In this document: piece by piece, positions 8,853 through 16,721 of the stretch
Numbering within the stretch: position 1 is the stretch's first letter
Layout: the number at the start of each line of letters is the position of its first letter
Assembly (NCBI RefSeq): GCF_003949795.1
Contig: NZ_RPRY01000044.1
Span: 1 to 33,712 of the forward strand
Source of the DNA: Streptomyces sp. WAC06614
GTDB lineage: Bacteria; Actinomycetota; Actinomycetes; Streptomycetales; Streptomycetaceae
Direction of reading: 5' to 3'
Length of the DNA: 33,712 nucleotides
Notes under the pieces: model-generated
Databases searched by the model: none
Told to the model about the DNA's origin: nothing
What the model saw: the letters and a program-made list of their open reading frames with translations, nothing else
Translations under genes and position numbers: made by a program

Positions 8853-9445
8853 GCCTGCGCTTCCGTGAGCGGACGGTTGAACAGCGGCCCGCCGGGCTGC
8901 TGGAGAATTCCACCGGCGTGCAGCGATCCGGTGTCCACGGCGGCGAATCCGAGGTCGGTGAGGATTTCCGCGACGATTTCCTTGGCCTTGGCGTCGTCGC
9001 CCGCCACGTAATGGGCGAGCCGCTCCCCCGGCGCCTTTCCGGCCACGGCCAGCGTCTCGAAATGCATGGTGTTGAGGGATTTCACCACGCGGGCGTCCGG
9101 ATACCATTCGGCGACCAATTCGCTGGAGGCCCGGCCGCCGAGGTCGCGGGGCACCCCGCCGGGGCCGAAGGCGTTCATGGCGTCCACCACCACCTTGCCG
9201 TGGACGGCCGCGGCCGGCAGCAGCCCGGGGCCGCCGTCGAAGGGCACCATCAGCACCAGGACGTCCGCCCGGTCCGCGGCCTCGTCGGCCGTCGCCGCCC
9301 GGGCGGCGGGGCCCAACTCGGCCACCAGCGGGGCGAGGGTGTGCGGGCCGCGCGCGTTGGCCAGGACGACCGGCCGGCCCGCGGCCACCAGGATCCTGGC
9401 CAGGGTCGATCCGATGCGCCCGGTGCCGATGATGCCCAGGGTCAT
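8831..9445 (-). CDS. F420-dependent NADP reductase-like Rossmann protein
   Basis: A 204-residue single-domain protein. The N-terminal dinucleotide motif is GIIGTGRIGSTLA (4-16), followed by ANARGP (29-34), the position where this family contacts the NADPH 2'-phosphate. The core helix-strand pattern ADVLVLMVPF and VKSLNTMHFETLA matches the F420H2:NADP+ oxidoreductase (FNO) family. Many bacterial members have not been shown to use F420, so the cofactor is inferred. GAGGAG lies 4 nt before the ATG. It is placed between an aldehyde dehydrogenase and the molybdenum hydroxylase, and could recycle the NADPH those reactions generate. Confidence 0.82.
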   Translation of the reverse strand: MTLGIIGTGRIGSTLARILVAAGRPVVLANARGPHTLAPLVAELGPAARAATADEAADRADVLVLMVPFDGGPGLLPAAAVHGKVVVDAMNAFGPGGVPRDLGGRASSELVAEWYPDARVVKSLNTMHFETLAVAGKAPGERLAHYVAGDDAKAKEIVAEILTDLGFAAVDTGSLHAGGILQQPGGPLFNRPLTEAQAWEWISR

Positions 9446-9484
9446 GGCTCTCCTCAGATGTGGTGCGGCGCGCCGGGGCGCGCG

Positions 9485-10969
9485 CTAGTCCATGCCGATC
9501 CAGACCGACTTGGTCTGGGTGTAGCTCTCCAGGGATTCGGGACCGCACTCGCGGCCGAAGCCGGAGGCCTTGTAGCCGCCGTAGGGCACGGCCGGGTCGT
9601 ACTGGTTGTAGCAGTTGACCCAGACGGTGCCGGCCTTGATCTGCGACGCGACCCGGTGGGCCCGGCGCAGGTCCTTGGTGTGCACGCCCGCGGCGAGGCC
9701 GTACGCACTGTCGTTGGCGAGGCGTACGGCGTCCTCCTCGGTGTCGAACGGGATGATGGACAGGACCGGTCCGAAGATCTCCTCCTGGGCGATCCGCATG
9801 CCGTTGTCGACCCCGGTGAAGATCGTGGGGAGGAAGTACAGGCCCTCGGCGGAGGCGCCTTCCGGGGTCCAGCCGGTGCCGCCGACGCGCAGGGTGGCGC
9901 CTTCCTTCTGGCCGATCTCGATGTAGGAGCTGACCTTCTCGAACTGCCCGCGGTGGGCGAGCGGCCCGAACAGGGTCGCGGGGTCGCGCGGGTCGCCGGG
10001 CCGCAGGGCCGCGGCGCGGGCCACGAGGCGTTCGACCAGCTCGTCGTGGACCGGGCGCTGGAGGAGCAGGCGGGAGCCGGCGGTGCAGATCTCGCCCTTG
10101 TTGTAGTAGATGCCGAAGAAGGCCAGTTCCTCGGCGGCGTCGAGGTCGGCGTCGGCGAAGACGATGTTGGCGGACTTGCCGCCGAGTTCCATCGTGACCT
10201 TCTTCAGGGTGTCGGCGGTCCGGCGGATGATGGACTGGCCGACGGCGGTGGAACCGGTGAAGGCGATCTTGTCGATGCCGGGATGGCCGGTGAGGGTCTC
10301 CCCCAGCTCGACGCCGGGGCCGGTCAGGACGTTGAGCACGCCGTCCGGGATCTCCGCCTCCTGGAACAGTTCGGCGATCTTCAGGGCGGTGAGCGGGGTG
10401 GCCGGGGAGGGCTTGTGGACCACGGTGTTGCCCGCCGCCAGGGCCGGTGCGATCTTCGTCATCGACAGCAGCAGCGGGAAGTTGAACGGGGTGATGGCGC
10501 AGACCACGCCCAGCGGTTCGCGCAGCGTGTAGGCGAGCTGTCCGCCCGCCGGCGCCCGGGAGGAGCCGTCGACCCGGGTCACCGCGCCGGCGTAGTAGTG
10601 CATGAGCTGGGCGGCCATGGGGGCGTCGACCGTGCTGGAGAAGGCGAACGGCTTGCCCATGTCCACCGTCTCCAGCAGGGCGATCTCCTCCAGGTCGCGC
10701 TCGATCAGTTCCCCGACCCGGTTCAGCCGCAGGGCCCGTTCCTGCGCGGAGAGTCTGCTCCAGGGCCCTTCCTCGTACGCCCGCCGGGCCGCGGCCACCG
10801 CGGCGTCGGCGTCGGCCGCGGCCGCCTGGGCCACGGGCACGATCTCCTGGCCGTCCACCGGGGAGAGGTCCGGTTCGGTGCGGCCGTCGCGGGCGTCGAC
10901 CCACGCGCCGTCGATGAACAGCTTCCCGGGGTTGGCCAGGGGCGAGCCCTGGAGCTCGAGCTTGGTCAT
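9485..10969 (-). CDS. NAD(P)+-dependent aldehyde dehydrogenase
   Basis: A 494-residue protein of normal length for the ALDH superfamily, oxidising an aldehyde to a carboxylate in the cytosol. Catalytic residues are visible: Asn163 in PFNFP (oxyanion hole), Glu261 in ELGGKSANIVF (general base) and Cys295 in GEICTAGSR (nucleophile). The C-terminal family motifs EEIFGPVLSI and NDSAYGLAAGV are intact. It resembles the betaine-aldehyde/phenylacetaldehyde/retinal type most, but substrate specificity is not readable. GGAAGG precedes the ATG by about 5 nt. It follows the DJ-1 gene by 34 bp in operon A. Confidence 0.93.
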   Translation of the reverse strand: MTKLELQGSPLANPGKLFIDGAWVDARDGRTEPDLSPVDGQEIVPVAQAAAADADAAVAAARRAYEEGPWSRLSAQERALRLNRVGELIERDLEEIALLETVDMGKPFAFSSTVDAPMAAQLMHYYAGAVTRVDGSSRAPAGGQLAYTLREPLGVVCAITPFNFPLLLSMTKIAPALAAGNTVVHKPSPATPLTALKIAELFQEAEIPDGVLNVLTGPGVELGETLTGHPGIDKIAFTGSTAVGQSIIRRTADTLKKVTMELGGKSANIVFADADLDAAEELAFFGIYYNKGEICTAGSRLLLQRPVHDELVERLVARAAALRPGDPRDPATLFGPLAHRGQFEKVSSYIEIGQKEGATLRVGGTGWTPEGASAEGLYFLPTIFTGVDNGMRIAQEEIFGPVLSIIPFDTEEDAVRLANDSAYGLAAGVHTKDLRRAHRVASQIKAGTVWVNCYNQYDPAVPYGGYKASGFGRECGPESLESYTQTKSVWIGMD

Positions 10970-11003
10970 GGCTGCCTTCCGGTGTCGGGGGTGCGGGGGG
11001 TTG

Positions 11004-11744
11004 TCAGCCCGTCGCGAGCTGCCGTAAGAACGTCTCGGCGAGGGCCTTGGAGGAGTAGGGGTTCTGACCGGTGGTCAGGTTGCGGTCGACCACGACGTGC
11101 GAGTCCCAGATCGCGTCGGCCTTCTCGAACCGGGCGCCGAGTCTGGTCAGTTCGACCTCCAGGATGAACGGGAGCCGGCCGGCCATGTTGGTGACCAGTT
11201 CCTCGGCGTGCGAGAACGCCGTCATCCGGTAGCCCTCGAACGGCCACCGCCCCTCGCCGTCGCGCAGGGAGAGCAGTGCGGTGTGGCCGTGGCAGACGGT
11301 GGCCAGCGGCTTGTCCTGGGCGATGGCCCAGCGCAGGATCTGCGCCAGTTCGTCCGACTTGGGCAGGTCGCCGATCGCACCGTGGCCGCCGCTGATGTAG
11401 AGGCCGTCGTAGTCGGCGATGTCCTTCTCGCCCAGGGTCTCCAGGGCGAGGGGGTGGGCGAGCTGGGGGGTCTCCTCGATGAGGCGGACGTAGTCGGCCG
11501 CGTTCTCGGCGTCGGTGTCGTCGGATCCTTCGGGGCGGACGTACTGGAGGAACTGGGGGTCGATGCTCGTCCGGTCGACGGTGGGGGTGCGTCCCCCGAT
11601 CGTCGCCACGTCCACGGAGTGGCCGGCGGCCGTGAAGAGGGTGTAGGGGACGACGAATTCCTCGGCCCAGAATCCCGAGGGGTGCTCTTCGCCGTCCAGC
11701 AGGTGGAGGGTGGCCTTGGCCGTCATGACGACGAGAATCTTCAT
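11004..11744 (-). CDS. DJ-1/PfpI-superfamily protein (Hsp31/glyoxalase III-like), first gene of operon A
   Basis: A 246-residue single-domain protein. The nucleophilic elbow is ATVCHGHTALL with Cys151-His152; the partner acid is in FWAEEFVVPY (Glu28/29), and SGGHG (118-122) is conserved. Length and the extended N-terminal hairpin fit the Hsp31-type class, whose members convert methylglyoxal to lactate without glutathione or act as chaperones or deglycases. AAGGAG lies 7 nt before the ATG. The gene starts 38 bp after the hairpin that ends operon B, so operon A probably has its own promoter in 11745-11781. Leu240 is a TTA codon (11025-11027), making the whole operon potentially sensitive to bldA through polarity. 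Two more paralogues are at 19354 and 24611. Confidence 0.87.
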   Translation of the reverse strand: MKILVVMTAKATLHLLDGEEHPSGFWAEEFVVPYTLFTAAGHSVDVATIGGRTPTVDRTSIDPQFLQYVRPEGSDDTDAENAADYVRLIEETPQLAHPLALETLGEKDIADYDGLYISGGHGAIGDLPKSDELAQILRWAIAQDKPLATVCHGHTALLSLRDGEGRWPFEGYRMTAFSHAEELVTNMAGRLPFILEVELTRLGARFEKADAIWDSHVVVDRNLTTGQNPYSSKALAETFLRQLATG

Positions 11745-11781
11745 GACCGTTCTCCTTGTTTCTGGATTCGCTGCCGATTCA

Positions 11782-11803
11782 ACACGCCCGGCCCGGGGCG
11801 TGT
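11782..11803 (-). terminator. Hairpin ending operon B
   Basis: ACACGCCC (11782-11789) and GGGCGTGT (11796-11803) form a perfect 8-bp stem with a 6-nt loop, 13 bp after the ParA-like gene stop on the same strand. On the transcript the 3' side continues with the weakly U-containing UUGAAUC. It is the only clear break between operons B and A. Confidence 0.65.
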
Positions 11804-11816
11804 AAGGGGGGTGACG

Positions 11817-12560
11817 TCAGGCACGCGATACTTCGTCACGTGCGTCGAGTGCGGAGATGATGGTGCGGAATTCCTCGACCAGGGGGTGGTCGGGATGGGC
11901 TTCCGCGAATATGCGTTCGCCGTACAGAGCGGCCATTTCGGGTGCGTACGGAAGGATTCCGGCCAGGGGCGTGCCGTAGACCTCCTCGGCGAGCCGGCGG
12001 ACCCGGTCGCGGTCGATCCCGGCCGGGGCCATGCACATCACCAGGGTCCGGCGGCAGGGGAGCCGTCCGGCCAGGGCGATGCTCTCCTCGACGCCGGACA
12101 GGTCGATCCGGTCGGCCCGGGCCATGATGACCAGGGTGTCGGCGCTCGCCATGGCCGCCACGGTCTCGTTGTTGAGGCCCGCATGGGTGTCGAGCAGCAG
12201 ATCGTCCAGGACGTAGGTCCGGGCCAGCCGGTCGAAGCCTTCCGGCAGCAGCCCCACGTCGTACCCGGTCGCCATGATCTCCCTCAGTGCCTTGGTGCCG
12301 GTCCGGGCCGGGACCACGTACAGCCCCGGCGCGGCCCGCTGCACGGCGGTCTCGATCTCGCACCGGCCGAGCAGGTAGTCGGTGAGCGATCCCTCGCCGG
12401 GCGGCAGCCGGAACAGCAGGTCGAGGGTGGGCGACTGGATGTCGGTGTCGACGACGCCCACCCGGCGGCCGCCGGCGGCCAGCAGCAGCGCGAGATTGGC
12501 GAGCACCGTCGACTTGCCGGTGCCGCCGCGGTGCGAGTGCACCACGATGGTCCGGGCCAT
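11817..12560 (-). CDS. ParA/MinD-like P-loop ATPase
   Basis: A 247-residue protein with the deviant Walker A region HRGGTGKST (10-18), the Walker A' strand VVDTDIQSP (37-45) and LLLDTHAGL as Walker B. The usual signature lysine of ParA/MinD (K in KGGxGK) is Arg11 here. A subgroup reading RGGTGKS is recalled from signalling-gene neighbourhoods. No ParB partner or parS site is apparent. The start overlaps the phosphatase stop by one base (TGATG), and it is the last gene of the partner-switching module. It may be an ATP-dependent spatial or regulatory output of that switch rather than a chromosome-segregation protein. The hairpin at 11782-11803 follows. Confidence 0.85.
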   Translation of the reverse strand: MARTIVVHSHRGGTGKSTVLANLALLLAAGGRRVGVVDTDIQSPTLDLLFRLPPGEGSLTDYLLGRCEIETAVQRAAPGLYVVPARTGTKALREIMATGYDVGLLPEGFDRLARTYVLDDLLLDTHAGLNNETVAAMASADTLVIMARADRIDLSGVEESIALAGRLPCRRTLVMCMAPAGIDRDRVRRLAEEVYGTPLAGILPYAPEMAALYGERIFAEAHPDHPLVEEFRTIISALDARDEVSRA

Positions 12561-13819
12561 CAGGCCACCGCCCGCCGGCCCGCGTGCGGCCCCCGCGCCG
12601 CACGTGGCCGGTGCAGGGCCAGCATGGTCACGTCGTCGTGCTGTTCGGCGGTGCCGGTGTGCCGGCGGACCGCCGTGTCCATCACGTCCAGCACGTCCTT
12701 GCCGGTCCGCGGGGGTGCGGACGGGGGCAGGGCGAGCAGTTCGAGCATGTGGTCGTCACCGAGGAAGCTGCCGTCGGGGCAGCGTGCCTCCGGCACTCCG
12801 TCGGTGAAGACGAAGAGGGTGTCGCCCGGGTTGAGCTGGGCGTACCCGAGGGTGTAGACGCAGTCGGGCAGCACCCCGACGGCCGGGCCGGTGACGTCCA
12901 GCGCCACCGGCCGGCCGCCGTCCGCGTCGAGCAGCAGCGGCGGGTTGTGGCCGCCGTTGATGTAGACCAGGCTTCCGGTGACCGGGTCGAGCACGCCGAA
13001 GAACAGGGTGGCGAAGTAGCCCTGGCGCAGGTGGTTGCGGGTGAGGTAGCCGTTGGTGGCGGTGACCGCGTTGAGCAGGGGGGTGGCGCCGACCACCGGG
13101 ATGCGCCGGCTGCTGCCGGCCCGGCCGGCGGCCACCAGGTGCTGCAGGCCGCTCTGTTCGGCGGTGTGCCGCAGCAGGGACCGGATCAGGGCCATGAACA
13201 GGGCCGAGCCCACTCCCTTGTCGCAGACGTCGGCGACGACCAGGGCGAGCCGGCGCCGGTGGACCAGCTCGAAGACGTCGTAGAAGTCGCCGGCGACCTG
13301 GCGGGCGGGCCGGAACCGGACGTCGATCTCCCAGCCGTCGGGCACCGGGAGCGCCTCGGGCAGGAACCCGGCCTGGATCTCCCGGCCGATCTCCAGCTCC
13401 TTCTCGTAGCTCACGAGGGCGGCCCGTGCGTCGGCCTCCTGCAGGGTGCGGCCCAGTTCGGCGCGCTCGGAACAGCTCAGCAGCCGGGCGGAGACCAGGG
13501 CGGGCAGGAACGGCGGGACGAGGTAGTCGTGGCCGAGGCGGACGTGCGCCTCCAGGGAGGCGAAGTCGGCGACGGTCCACACCACCACGATGGGCGCGCC
13601 GGCCCAGCGGCGCAGCCGGCGTACGGCGGCGCGGACGGACTCCCCCGGCACCTCGGCCGGAGCGAGCAGCACATCGGCCTCGGGCAGGTGCTCGACGGGG
13701 CCGGAGAGCAGCCCGGCGAGGGTGCCGGTGACGAGTTCCGCGTCCATGGAGTGCAGGGCGGACAGCAGGGCCTCGGGCGGCGGGTGGTCGCCGAGGACGA
13801 TCACGGTCGTGGAAGGCAT
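12560..13819 (-). CDS. PP2C-type (SpoIIE/RsbU) serine phosphatase with N-terminal receiver-like domain
   Basis: A 419-residue protein. Residues about 1-115 have the strand order of a response-regulator receiver (VIVLGD, ADVLLAP, PIVVVWT, DYLVPPF) but lack the Asp/Lys pair, so they look like a pseudo-receiver. A helical linker (115-150, EIGREIQAGFLPEALP) leads to the SpoIIE catalytic domain. Metal ligands are Asp178/Asp181 (AGDFYD), Asp197 (VADVCDKG), Asp340 (FTDGV) and Asp395/396 (QHDDVT). Such phosphatases dephosphorylate STAS proteins so that these release RsbW-type kinases. It overlaps the kinase gene by 19 bp and the ParA-like gene by 1 bp. What the pseudo-receiver binds is unknown. Confidence 0.92.
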   Translation of the reverse strand: MPSTTVIVLGDHPPPEALLSALHSMDAELVTGTLAGLLSGPVEHLPEADVLLAPAEVPGESVRAAVRRLRRWAGAPIVVVWTVADFASLEAHVRLGHDYLVPPFLPALVSARLLSCSERAELGRTLQEADARAALVSYEKELEIGREIQAGFLPEALPVPDGWEIDVRFRPARQVAGDFYDVFELVHRRRLALVVADVCDKGVGSALFMALIRSLLRHTAEQSGLQHLVAAGRAGSSRRIPVVGATPLLNAVTATNGYLTRNHLRQGYFATLFFGVLDPVTGSLVYINGGHNPPLLLDADGGRPVALDVTGPAVGVLPDCVYTLGYAQLNPGDTLFVFTDGVPEARCPDGSFLGDDHMLELLALPPSAPPRTGKDVLDVMDTAVRRHTGTAEQHDDVTMLALHRPRAARGPHAGRRAVA

Positions 13820-14280
13820 GGGTCCGTCCCCTCAGCCTTTACGGTCAGCGTGCTGATGTTCAGGCCGTCGCGGCGTACGTAGCTGAACTCGTCCACGCTC
13901 GTCAGGGCCAGGTGGATGCCCAGGCCGCCGATGCGCCGCCGCTCGGGCGGGACGTCGGCGGGCGGGGACAGGCACCCGGCCACCGGGTCGAAGGCGGGCG
14001 CGCTGTCCTCGACGACGATCCTCGCCCGCCCGGCCCCGGCGCGGCCGCGGACGGTGATCCGTCCGGCGCCGCCCCGGTAGCCGTGCGTCACGATGTTCGT
14101 CGCCAGCTCGTCCACGGCCAGCCTCAGCCGGTACGAGGCGTGCTTGTCGAGCCCGGCCCGCCCCGCCACCGCCTGGACGAACGAGGCGATGGCGGCGAGC
14201 GAACCGAGCGAGGCCGGGACCTGGAGCTCGCCTGCGGCGGGCTCCGTCGTACCGGCCCCGCGGCGGCGGTGATCAGCCAT
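13801..14280 (-). CDS. RsbW/SpoIIAB-like serine kinase (GHKL anti-sigma-type)
   Basis: A 159-residue GHKL ATPase. N box: RLAVDELATNIVTHGY with Glu58 and Asn62. G1: EDSAPAFDP with Asp92. G2: RRIGGLGIHL. These proteins phosphorylate a STAS antagonist and sequester a partner, classically a sigma factor. No sigma factor gene is in the window, so the partner is elsewhere or is not a sigma factor. It overlaps the upstream STAS gene by 8 bp and the phosphatase by 19 bp, which suggests fixed stoichiometry. Confidence 0.9.
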   Translation of the reverse strand: MADHRRRGAGTTEPAAGELQVPASLGSLAAIASFVQAVAGRAGLDKHASYRLRLAVDELATNIVTHGYRGGAGRITVRGRAGAGRARIVVEDSAPAFDPVAGCLSPPADVPPERRRIGGLGIHLALTSVDEFSYVRRDGLNISTLTVKAEGTDPCLPRP

Positions 14281-14584
14281 CGCTGAGGACGATGCTGCGG
14301 TCCAGGCCGGCGGTGCGGATGGTCCGGGAGACCGGCTCGATCGCGCCGACGACCTTGATGGTGACGTGGTCGGCCACCTTCTGCTGGGCGAAGACCAGGG
14401 AGCGCAGTCCGGCGCTGGCCATGTAGCCGACGCCGGCCATCCGGATCTCCACCGTGCTGGTGCCGTGCCCGGCGGCCTTCTCGATGGTCTGGTGGAAGTC
14501 GGGCGCGGTGTTGGCGTCCAGCTCGCCGGCCAGCTCGATCACGGTGGTGTCGCCCTCGATGCTCAGGGACACGGAAAGCGGCAT
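14273..14584 (-). CDS. STAS-domain anti-sigma-factor antagonist (STAS-1)
   Basis: A 103-residue single STAS domain of standard length. The phosphorylation loop is VGYMASAGLRSL, with Ser57 at the position phosphorylated in SpoIIAA/RsbV. The usual Asp before that Ser is Ala, as in many actinomycete paralogues. The ATG at 14584 is one base from the GlgX stop (TGACATG), so translation is coupled to glgX. It is followed by the cognate-looking kinase and phosphatase. Confidence 0.92.
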   Translation of the reverse strand: MPLSVSLSIEGDTTVIELAGELDANTAPDFHQTIEKAAGHGTSTVEIRMAGVGYMASAGLRSLVFAQQKVADHVTIKVVGAIEPVSRTIRTAGLDRSIVLSDG

Positions 14585-14585
14585 G

Positions 14586-16721
14586 TCAGTCTCCTTGAGG
14601 TGTACGGCCCACCAGGATCACGACCGAGCGGGGGCCGATGAGGTACTTGCCGGCGTTGTCCAGCTCCGCCTCCGTGCCGGGGACGCGGATGTCGTACGGC
14701 GCCGGGGCCCCGGTGTCGGCGAACAGGTGCCAGGCCCGTCCCCCGGGCAGCGCGGGCAGTTCCAGGTCGTGCGACTCCCAGTGGGAGTTCATCGCGACGT
14801 AGACGACGTCGTCGTCGCCGTGGCCGCAGCGGGCCACCGCCAGCAGCCGGGACTCCGGCGACCAGTCGGGCTGCCAGGCCCGTTCGCCGTGCCAGCTGAT
14901 GTCCGGCAGGCCGAGCTGCTCGCGTACCTGCCCGGTCGGGTGGACGGTGGAGCGCAGCTCGCGGTGGCGTTTGCGGAAGGCGATCATCTGCTGGGTGAAG
15001 TGGAGCAGTTCGGCGTTGTCCTGGACCTGCTGCCAGTCGAACCAGGAGAGTTCGTTGTCCTGGCAGTAGGTGTTGTTGTTGCCCTGCTGGGTGCGGCCGA
15101 CCTCGTCACCGGACAGCAGCATCGGGATGCCCTGGCTGGTGAGGAGGATGGCCAGGGCGTTCTTCATCTGGCGCAGGCGCAGGGCCGTGACCTCGGGGTC
15201 GTCGGTGGGGCCTTCGGCTCCGCAGTTCCAGCTGTTGTTGTCGTTGGCCCCGTCGTTGTTGCCCTCGCCGTTGGCCTCGTTGTGCTTGTCGTTGTACGAG
15301 ACCAGGTCGGCGAGGGTGAAACCGTCGTGGGCGGTCAGGAAGTTGACCGAGGCGGCGGCGGAGCGCCCGGAGTACAGGTCGGGCGAGCCGGCCAGCCGGG
15401 TGGCGAGGTCGCCGGTGACTCCCGGGTCGCCCTTGACGAAGCGGCGGACGGTGTCGCGGTACTTGCCGTTCCACTCGGCCCAGCGGCCGTAGGCCGGGAA
15501 GTTGCCGACCTCGTAGAGCCCGGCCGCGTCCCAGGCCTCGGCGATGAGCTTGGTGTGCCGCAGGACGGGGTCGAAGGCGAGCGACTCCAGCAGCGGCGGG
15601 TTGGGCAGCGGGGTGCCGTCCAGGGCCCGGCCGAGGATGGCCGCGAGGTCGAAGCGGAAGCCGTCGATGTGGTAGTCGGCGACCCAGTGGCGCAGGCAGT
15701 CCAGGACGTAGTTGCGGACCACGGGGTGGTTGCAGTTGACCGTGTTGCCGGTGCCGCTGAAGTTGAAGTAGTACCCCTCGGGCGTGAGCATGTAGTACGT
15801 GGCGTTGTCCAGGCCCTTGAAGGAGATGGTGGGGCCCTGCTCGTTGCCCTCGGCGGTGTGGTTGAAGACGACGTCGAGGATGACCTCGATGCCGGCGGCG
15901 TGCAGGTCCTTGATCAGGGTGCGGAACTCGTCGCCCTGCATGCCGTAGCGTCCGGTGGCCGCGTAGCCGGCCTTGGGCGCGAAGAACGCGACGGTGTTGT
16001 AGCCCCAGTAGTCGTAGAGCTTCTCGCCGGTCTCGGGGTTGCTGCGCGGGTTGTCGCTCTCGTCGAACTCGAACACGGGCAGCAGCTCGATGCAGTTCAC
16101 CCCGAGCTCCTTGAGGTACGGGATCTTCTCCCGCAGCCCCGCGAAGGTGCCGGGCGCCGTGACGCCCGAGGAGGGGTGCCGGGTGAAGCCGCGGACGTGG
16201 GTCTCGTACACGACGAGGTCCTCGGCCGGGATCCGCAGGGGTGTGTCGTCGCCCCAGTCGAAGTCCTGCAGGCACACCCGGGAGCGGTACTGGTACCCGC
16301 GGGAGCGGTCGGGTTCCACGCCCCAGACGTCACGGCCTGAGATCAGCCGGGCGTAGGGGTCGGACAGGACCTGGCGGGCGTCGAAGCGGTGGCCGGTGAC
16401 CGGGTCGAAGGGGCCGTCGGCCCGGTAGCCGTACTCGATGTTCTCGTGGTCGAGGCCGAAGACCGTCATGGCGAAGACGGAGCCCATGCGGAATTCCTCG
16501 GGGAACTCCAGTTCGGCCATCGGCTCGGGCTCTCCGCGCTTGTACAGGACCAGGGTCATGGAGGTGGCCTGGTCGGAGAAGACGGAGAAGCTGACCCCGC
16601 CGGGGACCACGTTGGCCCCGAAGGGGTACGGCTTGCCCGCGCGGACGCGGTACCCGCCCACCTCGTGGGTCGGGTACGCGTCGATGCGCAGGACCTGGTC
16701 GGACCTGGCGGTCTCGGTCAT
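14586..16721 (-). CDS. glgX: Glycogen debranching enzyme GlgX (GH13 isoamylase type)
   Basis: A 711-residue cytosolic alpha-1,6-glucosidase that removes short branches left by glycogen phosphorylase. A CBM48 domain (about 28-130) starts with GKPYPFGANVVPGGVSF, followed by the GH13 barrel. Catalytic residues are Asp358 in DGFRFDLAAIL (nucleophile), Glu395 in LIAEAWD (acid/base) and Asp466 in TAHDGFTLADL. ILDVVFNHTAEGN is the conserved first region, and a C-terminal beta domain is present. The start overlaps the STAS-2 stop (ATGA) and the stop is one base before STAS-1, so a metabolic enzyme sits inside a partner-switching module. No other glycogen gene is nearby; most actinomycetes keep another glgX elsewhere. 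Confidence 0.95.
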   Translation of the reverse strand: MTETARSDQVLRIDAYPTHEVGGYRVRAGKPYPFGANVVPGGVSFSVFSDQATSMTLVLYKRGEPEPMAELEFPEEFRMGSVFAMTVFGLDHENIEYGYRADGPFDPVTGHRFDARQVLSDPYARLISGRDVWGVEPDRSRGYQYRSRVCLQDFDWGDDTPLRIPAEDLVVYETHVRGFTRHPSSGVTAPGTFAGLREKIPYLKELGVNCIELLPVFEFDESDNPRSNPETGEKLYDYWGYNTVAFFAPKAGYAATGRYGMQGDEFRTLIKDLHAAGIEVILDVVFNHTAEGNEQGPTISFKGLDNATYYMLTPEGYYFNFSGTGNTVNCNHPVVRNYVLDCLRHWVADYHIDGFRFDLAAILGRALDGTPLPNPPLLESLAFDPVLRHTKLIAEAWDAAGLYEVGNFPAYGRWAEWNGKYRDTVRRFVKGDPGVTGDLATRLAGSPDLYSGRSAAASVNFLTAHDGFTLADLVSYNDKHNEANGEGNNDGANDNNSWNCGAEGPTDDPEVTALRLRQMKNALAILLTSQGIPMLLSGDEVGRTQQGNNNTYCQDNELSWFDWQQVQDNAELLHFTQQMIAFRKRHRELRSTVHPTGQVREQLGLPDISWHGERAWQPDWSPESRLLAVARCGHGDDDVVYVAMNSHWESHDLELPALPGGRAWHLFADTGAPAPYDIRVPGTEAELDNAGKYLIGPRSVVILVGRTPQGD

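Noticed and set aside
11817..12560. Chromosome or plasmid partition ATPase (parA) with a replicon origin
   Set aside because: No ParB, no parS and no replication gene; the gene is fused by translational overlap to a phosphatase in a signalling module.
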